A stretch of 10,123 bases of DNA from JANXQE01 sp035294005 (GTDB taxonomy: Bacteria; Verrucomicrobiota; Verrucomicrobiia; Limisphaerales; UBA8199). Positions 1 through 7,700 of the stretch are shown piece after piece. Position 1 is the stretch's first letter, and each line of letters starts with the position of its first letter. The notes under the pieces were generated by a model. It did no database searches. It was given only the letters and a program-made list of their open reading frames with translations, and was not told the DNA's origin. Both the position numbers and the translations under genes were made by a program. Location of the stretch: contig DATGLT010000008.1 of NCBI GenBank assembly GCA_035294005.1, forward strand, positions 1-10,123, in the 5' to 3' direction.

Positions 1-560
1 ACTCGAATCAGTCGCACGATTTCTTCGGCAATTTTGTCGGGAGGCAACACAAAATCGACGCAACCGGTCGCGATCGCCGCACGCGGCATGCTGTCATACT
101 TGGCGGATTGATCATCCTGGGCAAAAGTGATGCCTCCAGCCGCCTTGACGGCGCGCAAGCCTTGCGCCCCGTCGGACCCTGCGCCGGAGAGGATTACCGC
201 AATGGCATTGGATTTTTGGTCGAGCGCCAGCGACGTCAGGAAATTATCGATCGAGCGGGCCGGTCCGGCGACTTTTGACCGAGGCGATAGTTTGAGGACC
301 CCCCGAATCACGCGCAAATCGCTGTTGGGGGGAATGACATAGATTTGGTTGCCTTCGATCTTTGTATTGTCGGTGATCTCCCGGACCTGCAGCTTGGTCG
401 TACGGGCGAGCAACTCCGACAATAGGCTGCGATGGCTGGGATCCAGGTGCTGGACCAAAATGTAGGCTACATTCAGTTCCAAAGGCAGGTTCCGCAGCAG
501 TTCGGTAAAGGCTTCCAATCCCCCGGCAGAAGCGCCGATTCCAACAATTTTTTCCGCCAT
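1..560 (-). CDS. CheB-type protein-glutamate methylesterase domain, N-terminal part (partial)
   Basis: The 186 visible residues form nearly a whole CheB methylesterase domain, the family that removes methyl esters from glutamates of chemoreceptors in the cytoplasm. The Ser-His-Asp triad is visible: Ser11 in GIGASAGG, His38 in VQHLDPSHRS and Asp130 in LSGAGSDG. The stretches YVIPPNSDLRV (residues 74-84) and KYDSMPRAAIATGCVDFVLP also fit the family. The frame runs off the left edge, so the C-terminus is unknown. The ATG at 560 is chosen because the domain begins right after it. A GTG lies upstream in frame, before an in-frame stop, and the Shine-Dalgarno match is weak. No receiver domain precedes the catalytic domain, unlike classical CheB. 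This style of domain is common at the start of CheB-CheR-PAS hybrid sensor proteins, so the product may be such a hybrid rather than a stand-alone enzyme. Confidence 0.9.
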   Translation of the reverse strand, partial: MAEKIVGIGASAGGLEAFTELLRNLPLELNVAYILVQHLDPSHRSLLSELLARTTKLQVREITDNTKIEGNQIYVIPPNSDLRVIRGVLKLSPRSKVAGPARSIDNFLTSLALDQKSNAIAVILSGAGSDGAQGLRAVKAAGGITFAQDDQSAKYDSMPRAAIATGCVDFVLPPDKIAEEIVRLIR

Positions 561-762
561 CCTGACTTGCCCGTTTAGCGAGGTGTTATCCGATTTGGTT
601 CGAGAATTCACGACCCATTTTCGAGGAATATTGAACTCGCACGAGGTCGATCATTGGATGGGGTAAAACCCGCCTTTCGCCGGGCAAAAATCGATGAGCC
701 GTTGTCATTCCGTCTCTTTCGGGACGGCCTAACCGCTAAACGAAACACGGGTGAACCCAGAC
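561..762. other. Intergenic region with weak hairpins
   Basis: This gap separates the two-TM gene from the CheB-type gene downstream of it. Read on the minus strand it holds two small stem-loops with GAAA loops. One, at about 703-722, has arms CCGTC and GACGG. The other, at about 669-686, has arms CCCG and CGGG and is followed by TTTT. The second could be a weak intrinsic terminator for the two-TM gene, but its stem is only 4 bp plus one pair beyond a mismatch. I see no convincing -35/-10 pair for the CheB-type gene and no coding frame. Confidence 0.3.
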
Positions 763-1299
763 TCAACCTGTGGGTTGACCCTGCCGCCTAATCCGGCGGA
801 ATAACCGCCGCATGCCAACCGCCGCGGGAACCAACGCCAAAACAATCACAAGGGCCCGGTAGGAAATTGTATCCTCGCTCCATTTTGCCGACCAACGAGT
901 CAGGCTTTGTCCGTCCGTTGACGATGCGAACCGTATCTCCCACCCAAGTCTGCCGGGTTCCGGGAAGGCAAACGGAATCGCGATTCCAGCGCAGGTGATC
1001 ATCATGCGCTCTCCTGCGGGATTGGAGCCGACCACAAAATCAGCGGGCTTGAGGAGCGGCCATTTCGAGATACGTTCGGGAAGCGGGGACGGCGACAGCT
1101 CGCAAGTTTGCCACAATATACGTCCACGAAGTGAGGCAAAGCGTCCGCAATACTGCCGATTTGAATCCGACCAAGTGTGCTGATAACCGCTGAGGTCGCT
1201 GTGTAGCCAGGCCAATCCGCTTACCAACGTCAGGAGCATGAGCAGGATAACCAACCCGTCCTCAACCCGTTCCTTGGCACTGAGCGATAGCGTTGGCAT
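763..1299 (-). CDS. Hypothetical protein with two transmembrane segments
   Basis: A 178-residue protein I cannot assign to a named family. It has hydrophobic segments at about residues 15-32 and 147-162. The second is followed by an Arg-rich tail (MRRLFRRIRR), which should face the cytoplasm. The roughly 115-residue section between them is Trp-rich, contains Cys51, Cys66 and Cys103, and includes the stretch FASLRGRILWQ. By inference the middle is extracytoplasmic with both ends inside. The overall plan, with a central S-x-R-G-R-I motif and a closing P-A-A-x-x-M-R-R-like end, resembles many unnamed planctomycete and verrucomicrobial membrane proteins. The start is supported by GAGGTG six bases upstream of the ATG. 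It lies 150 bp downstream of the kinase gene on the same strand and has a candidate promoter of its own, so it may be expressed with or without the kinase. Confidence 0.8.
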   Translation of the reverse strand: MPTLSLSAKERVEDGLVILLMLLTLVSGLAWLHSDLSGYQHTWSDSNRQYCGRFASLRGRILWQTCELSPSPLPERISKWPLLKPADFVVGSNPAGERMMITCAGIAIPFAFPEPGRLGWEIRFASSTDGQSLTRWSAKWSEDTISYRALVIVLALVPAAVGMRRLFRRIRRQGQPTG

Positions 1300-1304
1300 T
1301 TAGG

Positions 1305-1311
1305 TCACCTC
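1305..1311 (-). promoter_or_regulatory. Ribosome binding site of the two-TM gene
   Basis: On the minus strand GAGGTG(A) stands six bases before the ATG at 1299. It is the clearest Shine-Dalgarno sequence in the window and fixes this start codon. The other genes here have weak or no such site. Confidence 0.7.
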
Positions 1312-1340
1312 ATCGCGGCTGTTTTGCATTTTATTACTTC

Positions 1341-1369
1341 GTATTAGTTTCAGGTGGGCTGGGTGTCAA
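1341..1369 (-). promoter_or_regulatory. Candidate sigma70-type promoter for the two-TM gene
   Basis: Read on the minus strand, an exact TTGACA (1364-1369) is followed after 17 bp by TAATAC (1341-1346). The -10 box is only a partial match to TATAAT, lacking the final T. The spacing is ideal and the site lies about 40 bp upstream of the ATG at 1299, in the gap after the kinase stop codon. An AT-rich stretch (GTAATAAAAT) follows. This suggests the two-TM gene can be transcribed independently of the kinase. Confidence 0.45.
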
Positions 1370-1449
1370 TCCCCTGCGCCGTGGCAGCGATGACGTCTCC
1401 GAGCAGGGCTGACACGATAAAAGCGAAGGAGAGCCAATCCAAGGATCGT

Positions 1450-3675
1450 TCATTTTCCTGGCACCTCGAGTAATCGATTGGTTGCCGAAAGCTGCTGCTC
1501 GGACTCGCGCAGAATAATCCGAGCCAAAATCCAGTCGAACCAATTCTCATAATCATTATTAGAGTTCAGATTGAGGCCCTTTTTGAAAGCGAGATCGATC
1601 TGCTCCCGGGCCCGGCTCAGTGCGGCGAGACTCTCATCACGTTGATGCAGTCGTAAATAGCCCATGGCCTGAACAGCGTTCGCCAAGGCCGCCTCGGGAC
1701 CGTTCCGGCCACGAGACTTGAGGCAGCGAGCGCAAAGGCTCGTTGCCTTGAGGTTGTTCCCGCGCCTGTATTCCAGCAAGGCCAATGCTGACGAGGTCCA
1801 TGGCTCGCGAGAAGGGGGGCCCCCGGAAAGTTCGCTTTCAGCAGCTTCAGCCGACGCGTCGAGACTCCGCAACGTTTCCTGGTCCGCAGGCAGCATCAGG
1901 CAGCATTTAATGAGCCGGTCCGGCAGTGAATTCGTCGTGCGACTAAAACGCGAAACGATCTCCTGGCGAAACCGATCGTAATCGGATTCTTTGCCTGCCT
2001 GGATTAACGCCGCGCCGAGTCTGAAATGATCGAGCGTAATTCCCAAGCTATCGAGTGGGTCCAATTTGACTAACAACTGAACGTGTTGGACTGCCCGCGG
2101 CCATTGGCCATTAATCGCATTCCAATCGCCTAGTGTGCGCAACAGGGCCTGGGCTTCCAGGGAGGGCTTTTCCAGGGAGGCCTGGGCAAGCAATTCATCT
2201 GCCTGTTGATATTTGTTTTGCGCCATCAGCAAGCCGGCTTGTCTGATGATTTCACGCGACTCAGCTTCGCGCCGCAGCCTCGCCTGTTCATCACGCGCAT
2301 TTTCCGCGTCCTTACGAGCGGCTTCAGCGGTGTGCAAGGCCTCTCGTTCCTTAATGAAAAGGCACGTCGAGATAATGCTGCCCAGGAGCAAAGCGGCGAC
2401 CGCGCCGGCGCCGGTCAGGCACACAATTCGGTTCCTGCGGACCAACTTCTGCAGCCGGTACAGACGGCTGGGCGGCCGCGCGAGCACAGCTTCCTCATGC
2501 AAATAGCGCTCAACATCCATGGCCAGGGCGTTGGCAGTTGCGTATCGCCGGGTACGGTCCTTCTCCAAACATTTGAGGACGATCCAGTCCAAATCGCCGC
2601 GCAATTGCGATACCAGCCGGGGAGCTTCCACCAGGCGTTTTCGAGCAGTCTTCGTTAACTCTTCGTTGTTGAGTGTTCTAAGCATGGCCGAGGGACTTAA
2701 AGGCTCCCGCTCACAAACGGTTCGCCGGAGTTCCTCTACCCCCAATTTCAACAAATCCGTGGTGTCAAAGGGAGTCCGACCGGTCAGCAACTCATAAAGC
2801 AATACGCCCAATGCGTAAATGTCGCTGCGGGTATCGAGGTTTAGCCCGCTCAGTTCCATCTGCTCGGGACTCATGTAAGCCGGCGTACCCATCAGCTGGG
2901 CGTACGAGGTGAAAAGTGTCTTATCGGTCAGGCGTTGCTCGGTGGCTTTGGCAATACCAAAGTCTATCACTTTGGGAAGCGGCACTCCGTCATGCATCGT
3001 GACCATGATGTTGGAGGGTTTGAGGTCGCGATGAATGATCCCCTTTTGATGGGCGTGCTGCACCGCGTTGCAGACCTGGATGAACAACTCCAAACGCGCC
3101 CGCATGCTCACGCGGTTCTGGTCGCAATAATCGGTAATCTTAACGCCATGGACCAGTTCCATGACAAAGTAAGGCCGGCCGGTCTCGATGGCTCCGGCAT
3201 CCAGCACCCTGGCAATATTGGGATGATCCATCATCGCCAAGGCCTGACGCTCGGCCTCGAATCGGGCGATCACGTTCCGGGTATCCATCCCCAGTTTGAT
3301 GATTTTGAGAGCCACGCGGCGACGAATCGGCTGTTCCTGCGCCGCCATGTAGACCACCCCGCACCCGCCCTCGCCAAGCTTCTGGAGCAACTTGTAAGAG
3401 CCGATGCATTTGTTCTCGGGGATTTCAGACTCGAGCGTGGCTTGCGCCGCTGAAAGTACCTGGTCGGCGTCTGCGTCTGTCCGTTTCAAAGCCGGGGCAC
3501 AGCCGCTGAAGAAATCGCCGGCGCTTTGGGAAAGCGCCAGCAATTTGTCGACCGCTTGGCGCAACTCCAAATCGCCGCCGCATGCCCTGTCGAGGAACTG
3601 ACGGCGTTGCTCCGGGTCCTCTATTTCCAGCGCCTCAACAAACAAGGCCTTTTCGCGAGGGACTCGAGTGCTCAT
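1450..3675 (-). CDS. Membrane-anchored serine/threonine protein kinase with TPR-like C-terminus
   Basis: A 741-residue eukaryotic-type (Hanks) Ser/Thr kinase. Residues 8-50 carry the preamble typical of planctomycete and verrucomicrobial kinases (FLDRACGGD). The catalytic domain runs from about 91 to 395: glycine loop GEGGCGVVY (101-109), ATP-anchoring Lys124 in VALK, catalytic loop HRDLKPSN (215-222, Asp217), DFG (238-240), SPE in place of APE (269-271) and DIYALG (285-290). All core residues are present, so it should be active. After the basic RRNR comes one transmembrane helix (about 417-440), a charged coiled-coil-like stretch (about 441-477) and a helical region to the end that resembles degenerate TPRs and is probably extracytoplasmic. 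ATG 3675 gives the full preamble; upstream GGAAG is very close to it. Such kinases often sit beside an ECF sigma factor gene, but none is seen in this window. The substrate is unknown. Confidence 0.95.
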   Translation of the reverse strand: MSTRVPREKALFVEALEIEDPEQRRQFLDRACGGDLELRQAVDKLLALSQSAGDFFSGCAPALKRTDADADQVLSAAQATLESEIPENKCIGSYKLLQKLGEGGCGVVYMAAQEQPIRRRVALKIIKLGMDTRNVIARFEAERQALAMMDHPNIARVLDAGAIETGRPYFVMELVHGVKITDYCDQNRVSMRARLELFIQVCNAVQHAHQKGIIHRDLKPSNIMVTMHDGVPLPKVIDFGIAKATEQRLTDKTLFTSYAQLMGTPAYMSPEQMELSGLNLDTRSDIYALGVLLYELLTGRTPFDTTDLLKLGVEELRRTVCEREPLSPSAMLRTLNNEELTKTARKRLVEAPRLVSQLRGDLDWIVLKCLEKDRTRRYATANALAMDVERYLHEEAVLARPPSRLYRLQKLVRRNRIVCLTGAGAVAALLLGSIISTCLFIKEREALHTAEAARKDAENARDEQARLRREAESREIIRQAGLLMAQNKYQQADELLAQASLEKPSLEAQALLRTLGDWNAINGQWPRAVQHVQLLVKLDPLDSLGITLDHFRLGAALIQAGKESDYDRFRQEIVSRFSRTTNSLPDRLIKCCLMLPADQETLRSLDASAEAAESELSGGPPSREPWTSSALALLEYRRGNNLKATSLCARCLKSRGRNGPEAALANAVQAMGYLRLHQRDESLAALSRAREQIDLAFKKGLNLNSNNDYENWFDWILARIILRESEQQLSATNRLLEVPGK

Positions 3676-3693
3676 TCTTCCAGTTGCTTAGCT

Positions 3694-3737
3694 GCGCATG
3701 TACATGTATGCGCCAAACAGCGACCATTTTCGCCAAA
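3694..3737. promoter_or_regulatory. Operator-like repeats upstream of the kinase gene
   Basis: Just 5' of the kinase start lies GCGCATGTACATGTATGCGC (3694-3713). It contains the perfect 10-bp palindrome CATGTACATG (3697-3706) and outer GCGCAT/ATGCGC arms. Overlapping it, the heptamer CGCCAAA occurs at 3711-3717 and again at 3731-3737, exactly 20 bp apart, about two helical turns, as expected for binding on one DNA face. On the minus strand the second copy reads TTTGGCG, which could act as a -35-like element. No strong -10 box is visible. A role as protein binding site is inference. Confidence 0.35.
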
Positions 3738-3753
3738 ATTATTAGGTGGGGTG

Positions 3754-3787
3754 CAGGGCTCCCCGTAAGGGGGTGGCCCTGGGGGCC
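3754..3787. other. Two overlapping, mutually exclusive hairpins upstream of the kinase gene
   Basis: Hairpin A (3754-3781) pairs CAGGGC with GCCCTG and then CCCC with GGGG around the loop GTAAG, giving about ten pairs with a small internal irregularity. Hairpin B (3775-3787) pairs GGCCC with GGGCC around a 3-nt loop and reuses the outer arm of hairpin A, so both cannot form together. In a kinase mRNA starting upstream, B would be made first and A second. Neither is followed by a T-run, so a simple terminator is unlikely. The region could be a leader structure or part of a dispersed palindromic repeat. Confidence 0.35.
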
Positions 3788-3810
3788 ATAGATCTCCGAA
3801 TGCTCCACCT

Positions 3811-3822
3811 CACGCCGGCGTG
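3811..3822. repeat. Perfect 12-bp palindrome
   Basis: CACGCCGGCGTG is its own reverse complement. It lies in the gap between the kinase and the upstream open frame, about 135 bp before the kinase ATG. It may be an operator or the core of an interspersed palindromic element. No second copy was noticed in the window. Confidence 0.3.
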
Positions 3823-3868
3823 CTAAAGCTGATATTTGGGGGGTGCGCGCTCAACCACATGCGGTGCA

Positions 3869-4021
3869 TTACCGCGTTGGTTGGTCCCCTGCAAAAATTT
3901 TGGCGATCTCAGCAATCTGGGCACTGTGTCTGATTTCTTCGGCAGGGATACGACAAGCGTTTGCTTGTGTCCATTCACCAATAAGCCTGACCGCAGGGGG
4001 ACTCGCGTCACGTTCTGCCAT
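3869..4021 (-). CDS. Possible small protein or 3' remnant of a gene (50 codons)
   Basis: The frame starting at ATG 4021 encodes 50 residues ending in AKIFAGDQPTR, with a helical, charged composition (for example AEEIRHSAQIAEIAKIFAG) that looks like real protein rather than antisense noise. I do not recognise a family. The same frame stays open far upstream, but beyond 4083 it overlaps the PEP-CTERM gene, where it is clearly a shadow. The gene-like character seems to continue up to about 4080 (ARGIQALATRLDRQKM). It may therefore be a 5'-truncated remnant rather than a complete small gene. No clear ribosome binding site precedes ATG 4021. It occupies the position upstream of the kinase. Confidence 0.3.
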   Translation of the reverse strand: MAERDASPPAVRLIGEWTQANACRIPAEEIRHSAQIAEIAKIFAGDQPTR

Positions 4022-4083
4022 CTTTTGGCGGTCGAGCCTCGTCGCAAGCGCCTGGATTCCTCGGGCGAGCGCGAGGCGTGGGC

Positions 4084-4692
4084 TCAAAGGGGCCCGCGTT
4101 TCTGCACGCGCCGGCGACCCAGGTAAGCACCTATGCCGAGAGCCAGCAAAGCGGTTGTCGCGGGCTCGGGAACCGCCACGGGAACCAAAAAATAGCCGAG
4201 CGAGCGCAAATTGTCCTGATTGTCGAAGAGGCTGAAATTGAGCGTCAAAGGTGAACCCGTCCAACTCGGAGGCAACGTGTATCCAAGGGTATAGGAAGCC
4301 AGGTTGGTGAGTCCACCGGTTGGCGCCAAAAAGGGCGAGCTCTGCCATTGGAGTGAGGAACTGCTGATTGGCAGCGACCCCGGCACGGCCGGAAGCCAGT
4401 GAGTGCCATTGGCGTCGAGAGTGACGATGTAGCCGGTGCCGCTCGGGCCATTAATCGAAATGGTGAACGAATCCAGGAAAGCGCCGGGCGCCGAAGTCTC
4501 CTGGGTGGCAAAGCCGAAATCAACCACGAGCTGACCCGAACCGCTGTTTGTATAGCCGACCGTCAGGGAGCTCAACGGATTACCGGAACCGGTATTCATG
4601 ACAACGGGGTTGAAACCCTGAGCGAAAACGAGGCCGCAGCCTGCGACCCAAAACGCCACTGTCGCGTAGCCGTAACGAAAAATGGAATACAT
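4084..4692 (-). CDS. PEP-CTERM sorting domain protein, exported
   Basis: A 202-residue exported protein. Residues 1-24 form a signal peptide with likely cleavage after VFA, before Gln25. The body (about 26-170) is a beta-rich, Gly/Ser/Thr-rich domain of unknown fold, ending in a segment that describes no known enzyme motif. The C-terminus is a textbook PEP-CTERM tail: VPEP (174-177), a hydrophobic helix (about 178-191) and the basic cluster GRRRVQKR. In known systems this tail is recognised by an exosortase (EpsH-type), which cleaves it and delivers the protein to the surface or the exopolysaccharide. No exosortase gene is in the window. The frame is open for 90 more codons upstream, but that part lies inside the giant gene and is not protein-like, so ATG 4692 is chosen. 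It starts 10 nt after the giant gene's stop, without a clear Shine-Dalgarno site, suggesting co-transcription and perhaps translational coupling. Confidence 0.88.
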   Translation of the reverse strand: MYSIFRYGYATVAFWVAGCGLVFAQGFNPVVMNTGSGNPLSSLTVGYTNSGSGQLVVDFGFATQETSAPGAFLDSFTISINGPSGTGYIVTLDANGTHWLPAVPGSLPISSSSLQWQSSPFLAPTGGLTNLASYTLGYTLPPSWTGSPLTLNFSLFDNQDNLRSLGYFLVPVAVPEPATTALLALGIGAYLGRRRVQKRGPL

Positions 4693-4702
4693 AGTAGATG
4701 GA

Positions 4703-7700
4703 TTAAGGCTCACGCAAAACCTTGTAGTAGCGCTGGCGCGAGGGCACCGCGTTGGTATCGAGCCACAATTGGGACCCGTTGGTAATGTCGATCGGGCCAA
4801 GGGGCAGCCAGACGGGCGAGCCCAGGTTGGTCGAGGACCAAACCTGCCAGGTGGAATTGGAGAGGCCATTAAACAAGAGGATCCCGGGTTTTTGGATAGT
4901 GACGGGACTGGCAGTGCGGCCGCCGGCCAACTGCGCTCCTGCCCCCATGTAACGCGCGACAACCGACGAGCCGTTGTTGGTCACAATGAAACCCGCGGGC
5001 ACCTGGACGGTGGTAAAATTGCTGATAATGCTGGAGCCAGAGAGGATCTGGAACTGGTCGCCCAAGCGTGGCGAATACCCATTGGTCAACACAATGGCTA
5101 GCTGGCCGCCGAGTGTGGCGGTGCCGCTCACGCTCAAGCGTCCGGATTGCGCCACGTTTGTTCCGCCCAAGGCGATAACGAGCCGGCCTTTGCCTTGCAC
5201 ATAGTTGGCATTTGCCAGCGTGAGGGTGCCGTTATCAACCTCAATTGAGCCGTCCTGGTTATCGAAAGGCACACTGACGATGGAATTCGATCCCGCTGTC
5301 TTACGCAGCAGGCCCTGATTGATGAAGTTCAAAGGACTGCAACAAGAGAACCCGTAGACCCCGCAGTCGCTCTCCAACAGGAGCGTGCCCGCGGGCGTGT
5401 TCACGAGCGTGGTCCCGGGGCCCGAGTTAAGCCCGATTGAATTCGTTCCGAACTCACGTATGAGCCCGGCATTGAAAAAGGTTCCGGAAATGGTGCCGCC
5501 GGAGCTGTCGATTGCATTGATGTTGGTGACTGAACCGCTGAAATTGCCGCCGCTCCATTGCATCAACCCGGGCGAACAATCGAGAACAAGACCCGAGGCT
5601 GAAATCTGGCCTGAATTGAACTCTACGGTTCCAGCGCCTGAGCCCGTGAGCCGGCCGGCCCAGCCAGGTTGAGCGCCCCCGGTCAGATCAACGCTTGCCC
5701 CGGGACCAACGATGAACGTGCCGTCGATGTTGGCTCCGTTGTTGGCCAAGGTCAAACGGCCGGAATCCACTTCAACAGTGCCGCCCCTGCTGTTGAAGGC
5801 GACGCCGATACTGGTGTTGTTCGCACCTCCGATCTTTTTGAGCAAACCGGAATTTTCAAAGAGAGTTGGACTGCAGCAGGAAACCGTGTAAAGGGCGGTG
5901 TCGGCCTCAATCTGATAGGTAGCGCCGGGAAGATTTCGGAAGACTGCGCCCGAACTGGAGTCGAATTGAAGCGCTCCCGCACCGGTGTGCCGCACGAGAG
6001 CGGCGTTATCGAACTCGCTGCTGAGCAGATGAGTATTTGTATCGGAAATGCTGAGTGTGTTGAGATTGCTGCTAACGCCGGAAATAATTCCGCCAGACCA
6101 TTGAAACAGGGTGCTGCTGAAGTTGAGAGAGAGGCTCGGGCTGGCGTTCAGGATGCCGCTACTGAGCAGAACTGTGCCGCCTCCCTGTCCGCTGACCAAT
6201 CCGCGCCATGTCGGCCTGGCTCCGCCGGTGATATCCAGAGCCGCACCCGCCGCAACCGTGAATTGAGCATTGGAGATCGTCCCGCCGTTCGCCAGGGTTA
6301 AAGAGCCCGTCTCGACGTCCAGTAACCCACCCCAATTGTTGAAGGGAACAGAGATGGTTGCCTGATTCGTGCCGCCAGTCTTGATAAAGGATCCATAGTT
6401 ATCAAAGGAAAGGGGACTACAGCAGCTAATGCCGGCGATCGACGCGTCAGACTCGAGGCGGTACGTGCCTGACGTGAAATTCTCGAAGTGCGCGCCAGAG
6501 CTTGAATTGAGCAGGAGCCGACCTGTCCCGGAATGCCGAACCAGGCCCGTGTTACCGATCGTTGCCGAAAGAGTGATATCGTTTGAGCCGGAGAAGGCCA
6601 TGACATTCGTGTTAAGCAGCGAACCGCTGATTTGGCCACCGGTCCACTGGAACAAACCGGGTGCGCAATCCAATGTGAGCGACGAGGCATTCAGAGTACC
6701 ACTGCCTAGAATCACCTGCCCTGCACCCGTCCCCTGGATCAGCCCGGTCCAGGAAGGAGAGCGTCCTCCAGTCAAATCAAGCACAGCCCCCGCGGACACC
6801 GTGAAGATTCCATTGGAACTGCTGCCGTTGTTAGCCAGCGTGAGTTGGCCGGTCTGCACGTCCAAAGTGCCGTTGATGTTGTTAAACACTATAGTGTCGA
6901 TGCGGGATTCATTGGTGCCGCCAATTTTGCGCACTACCGAGTAGTTATCGAAAACCAGCGGCGAGCAACAGCTCACAGCGAACAAACCGCTGTCATTTTC
7001 AAATTGATAAGTCGCTCCGACCTCATTGGCAAAGTACACACCTGAGGAGGAGTTGAAAGCCAACCCACCCGCACCCGTCTGGCGCACCAGGCCGGTATTG
7101 TAGAACTGGTTCTGGATTTCACTGGCGTTGCCTCCCGATATGTTGATTACGTTCAGGTTTGTCAGCGGACCCCGCAGAACACCGCCTACAAACTGGAACA
7201 GGTCACCCGGGAAGTTCAATACCATAACTGGGGACGCCTGAATCGAGCCGGAGCTGAGCACGATCTGGCCCTGCCCGCTCCCGGTGATCAGCCCACCCCA
7301 GGACGGAGTGCGCGCGCCAGTCGGATCCAGCGTCGCACCGGCCGCAACTTTAAAGGTCGCACCGTAACTCGAGCCGGAATTCTGGAGAACCAGCGCACCC
7401 GTCTCCACGTCCACAGTCCCGCCGAGATTGTTAAACGCTACGGAGACAACGGAAGTCCCCGCGCTGTCTTGTTTCACGAACAATCCGTAGTTATCGAAGG
7501 AAAGAGCTGAGCAGCAGCTCACCCCAAAGATGCCGGAGTCCGAAGCGAGTTGGTACGTGCCGGAACTCATGTTTTCGAAGTGCGCACCGGAAGCAGAATT
7601 CAGATCAAGATTGCCTGCGCCGGAATGCAGGAAAGAGCCTGTGTTGTAAAGCGTGCCTTGCAGGATATCGCCACCGTTGGCCGGTGCCGACATTGTGATC

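Noticed and set aside
127..342. Plus-strand 71-codon frame near the left edge
   Set aside because: It is opposite the conserved catalytic core of the CheB-type domain and has no features of its own.
2206..3453. Plus-strand open frames opposite the kinase gene
   Set aside because: The minus strand encodes an intact kinase with all catalytic motifs; the plus frames are shadows without recognisable protein features.
4036..4077. Inverted repeats GCCTCG/CGAGGC and CCTCG/CGAGG as terminator of the PEP-CTERM gene
   Set aside because: The stems are 5-6 bp and no T-run follows on the minus strand, so an intrinsic terminator is not supported.
3836..4235. Plus-strand open frames in the gap upstream of the kinase
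   Set aside because: They are rich in Arg, Cys and Ser without protein-like pattern, partly lie opposite the PEP-CTERM gene, and lack ribosome binding sites. The minus frame at 3869-4083 is more gene-like.
4693..4962. N-terminal 90-codon extension of the PEP-CTERM frame
   Set aside because: It lies wholly inside the giant gene in another frame, is Pro/Arg/Ser-rich with no recognisable pattern, and would bury the evident signal peptide that begins at 4692.
5669..6301. Long plus-strand open frame of 210 codons opposite the giant gene
   Set aside because: It is the antisense shadow of the repeat array. Its sequence has no domain pattern, while the minus frame shows a regular repeat with selected cysteines.
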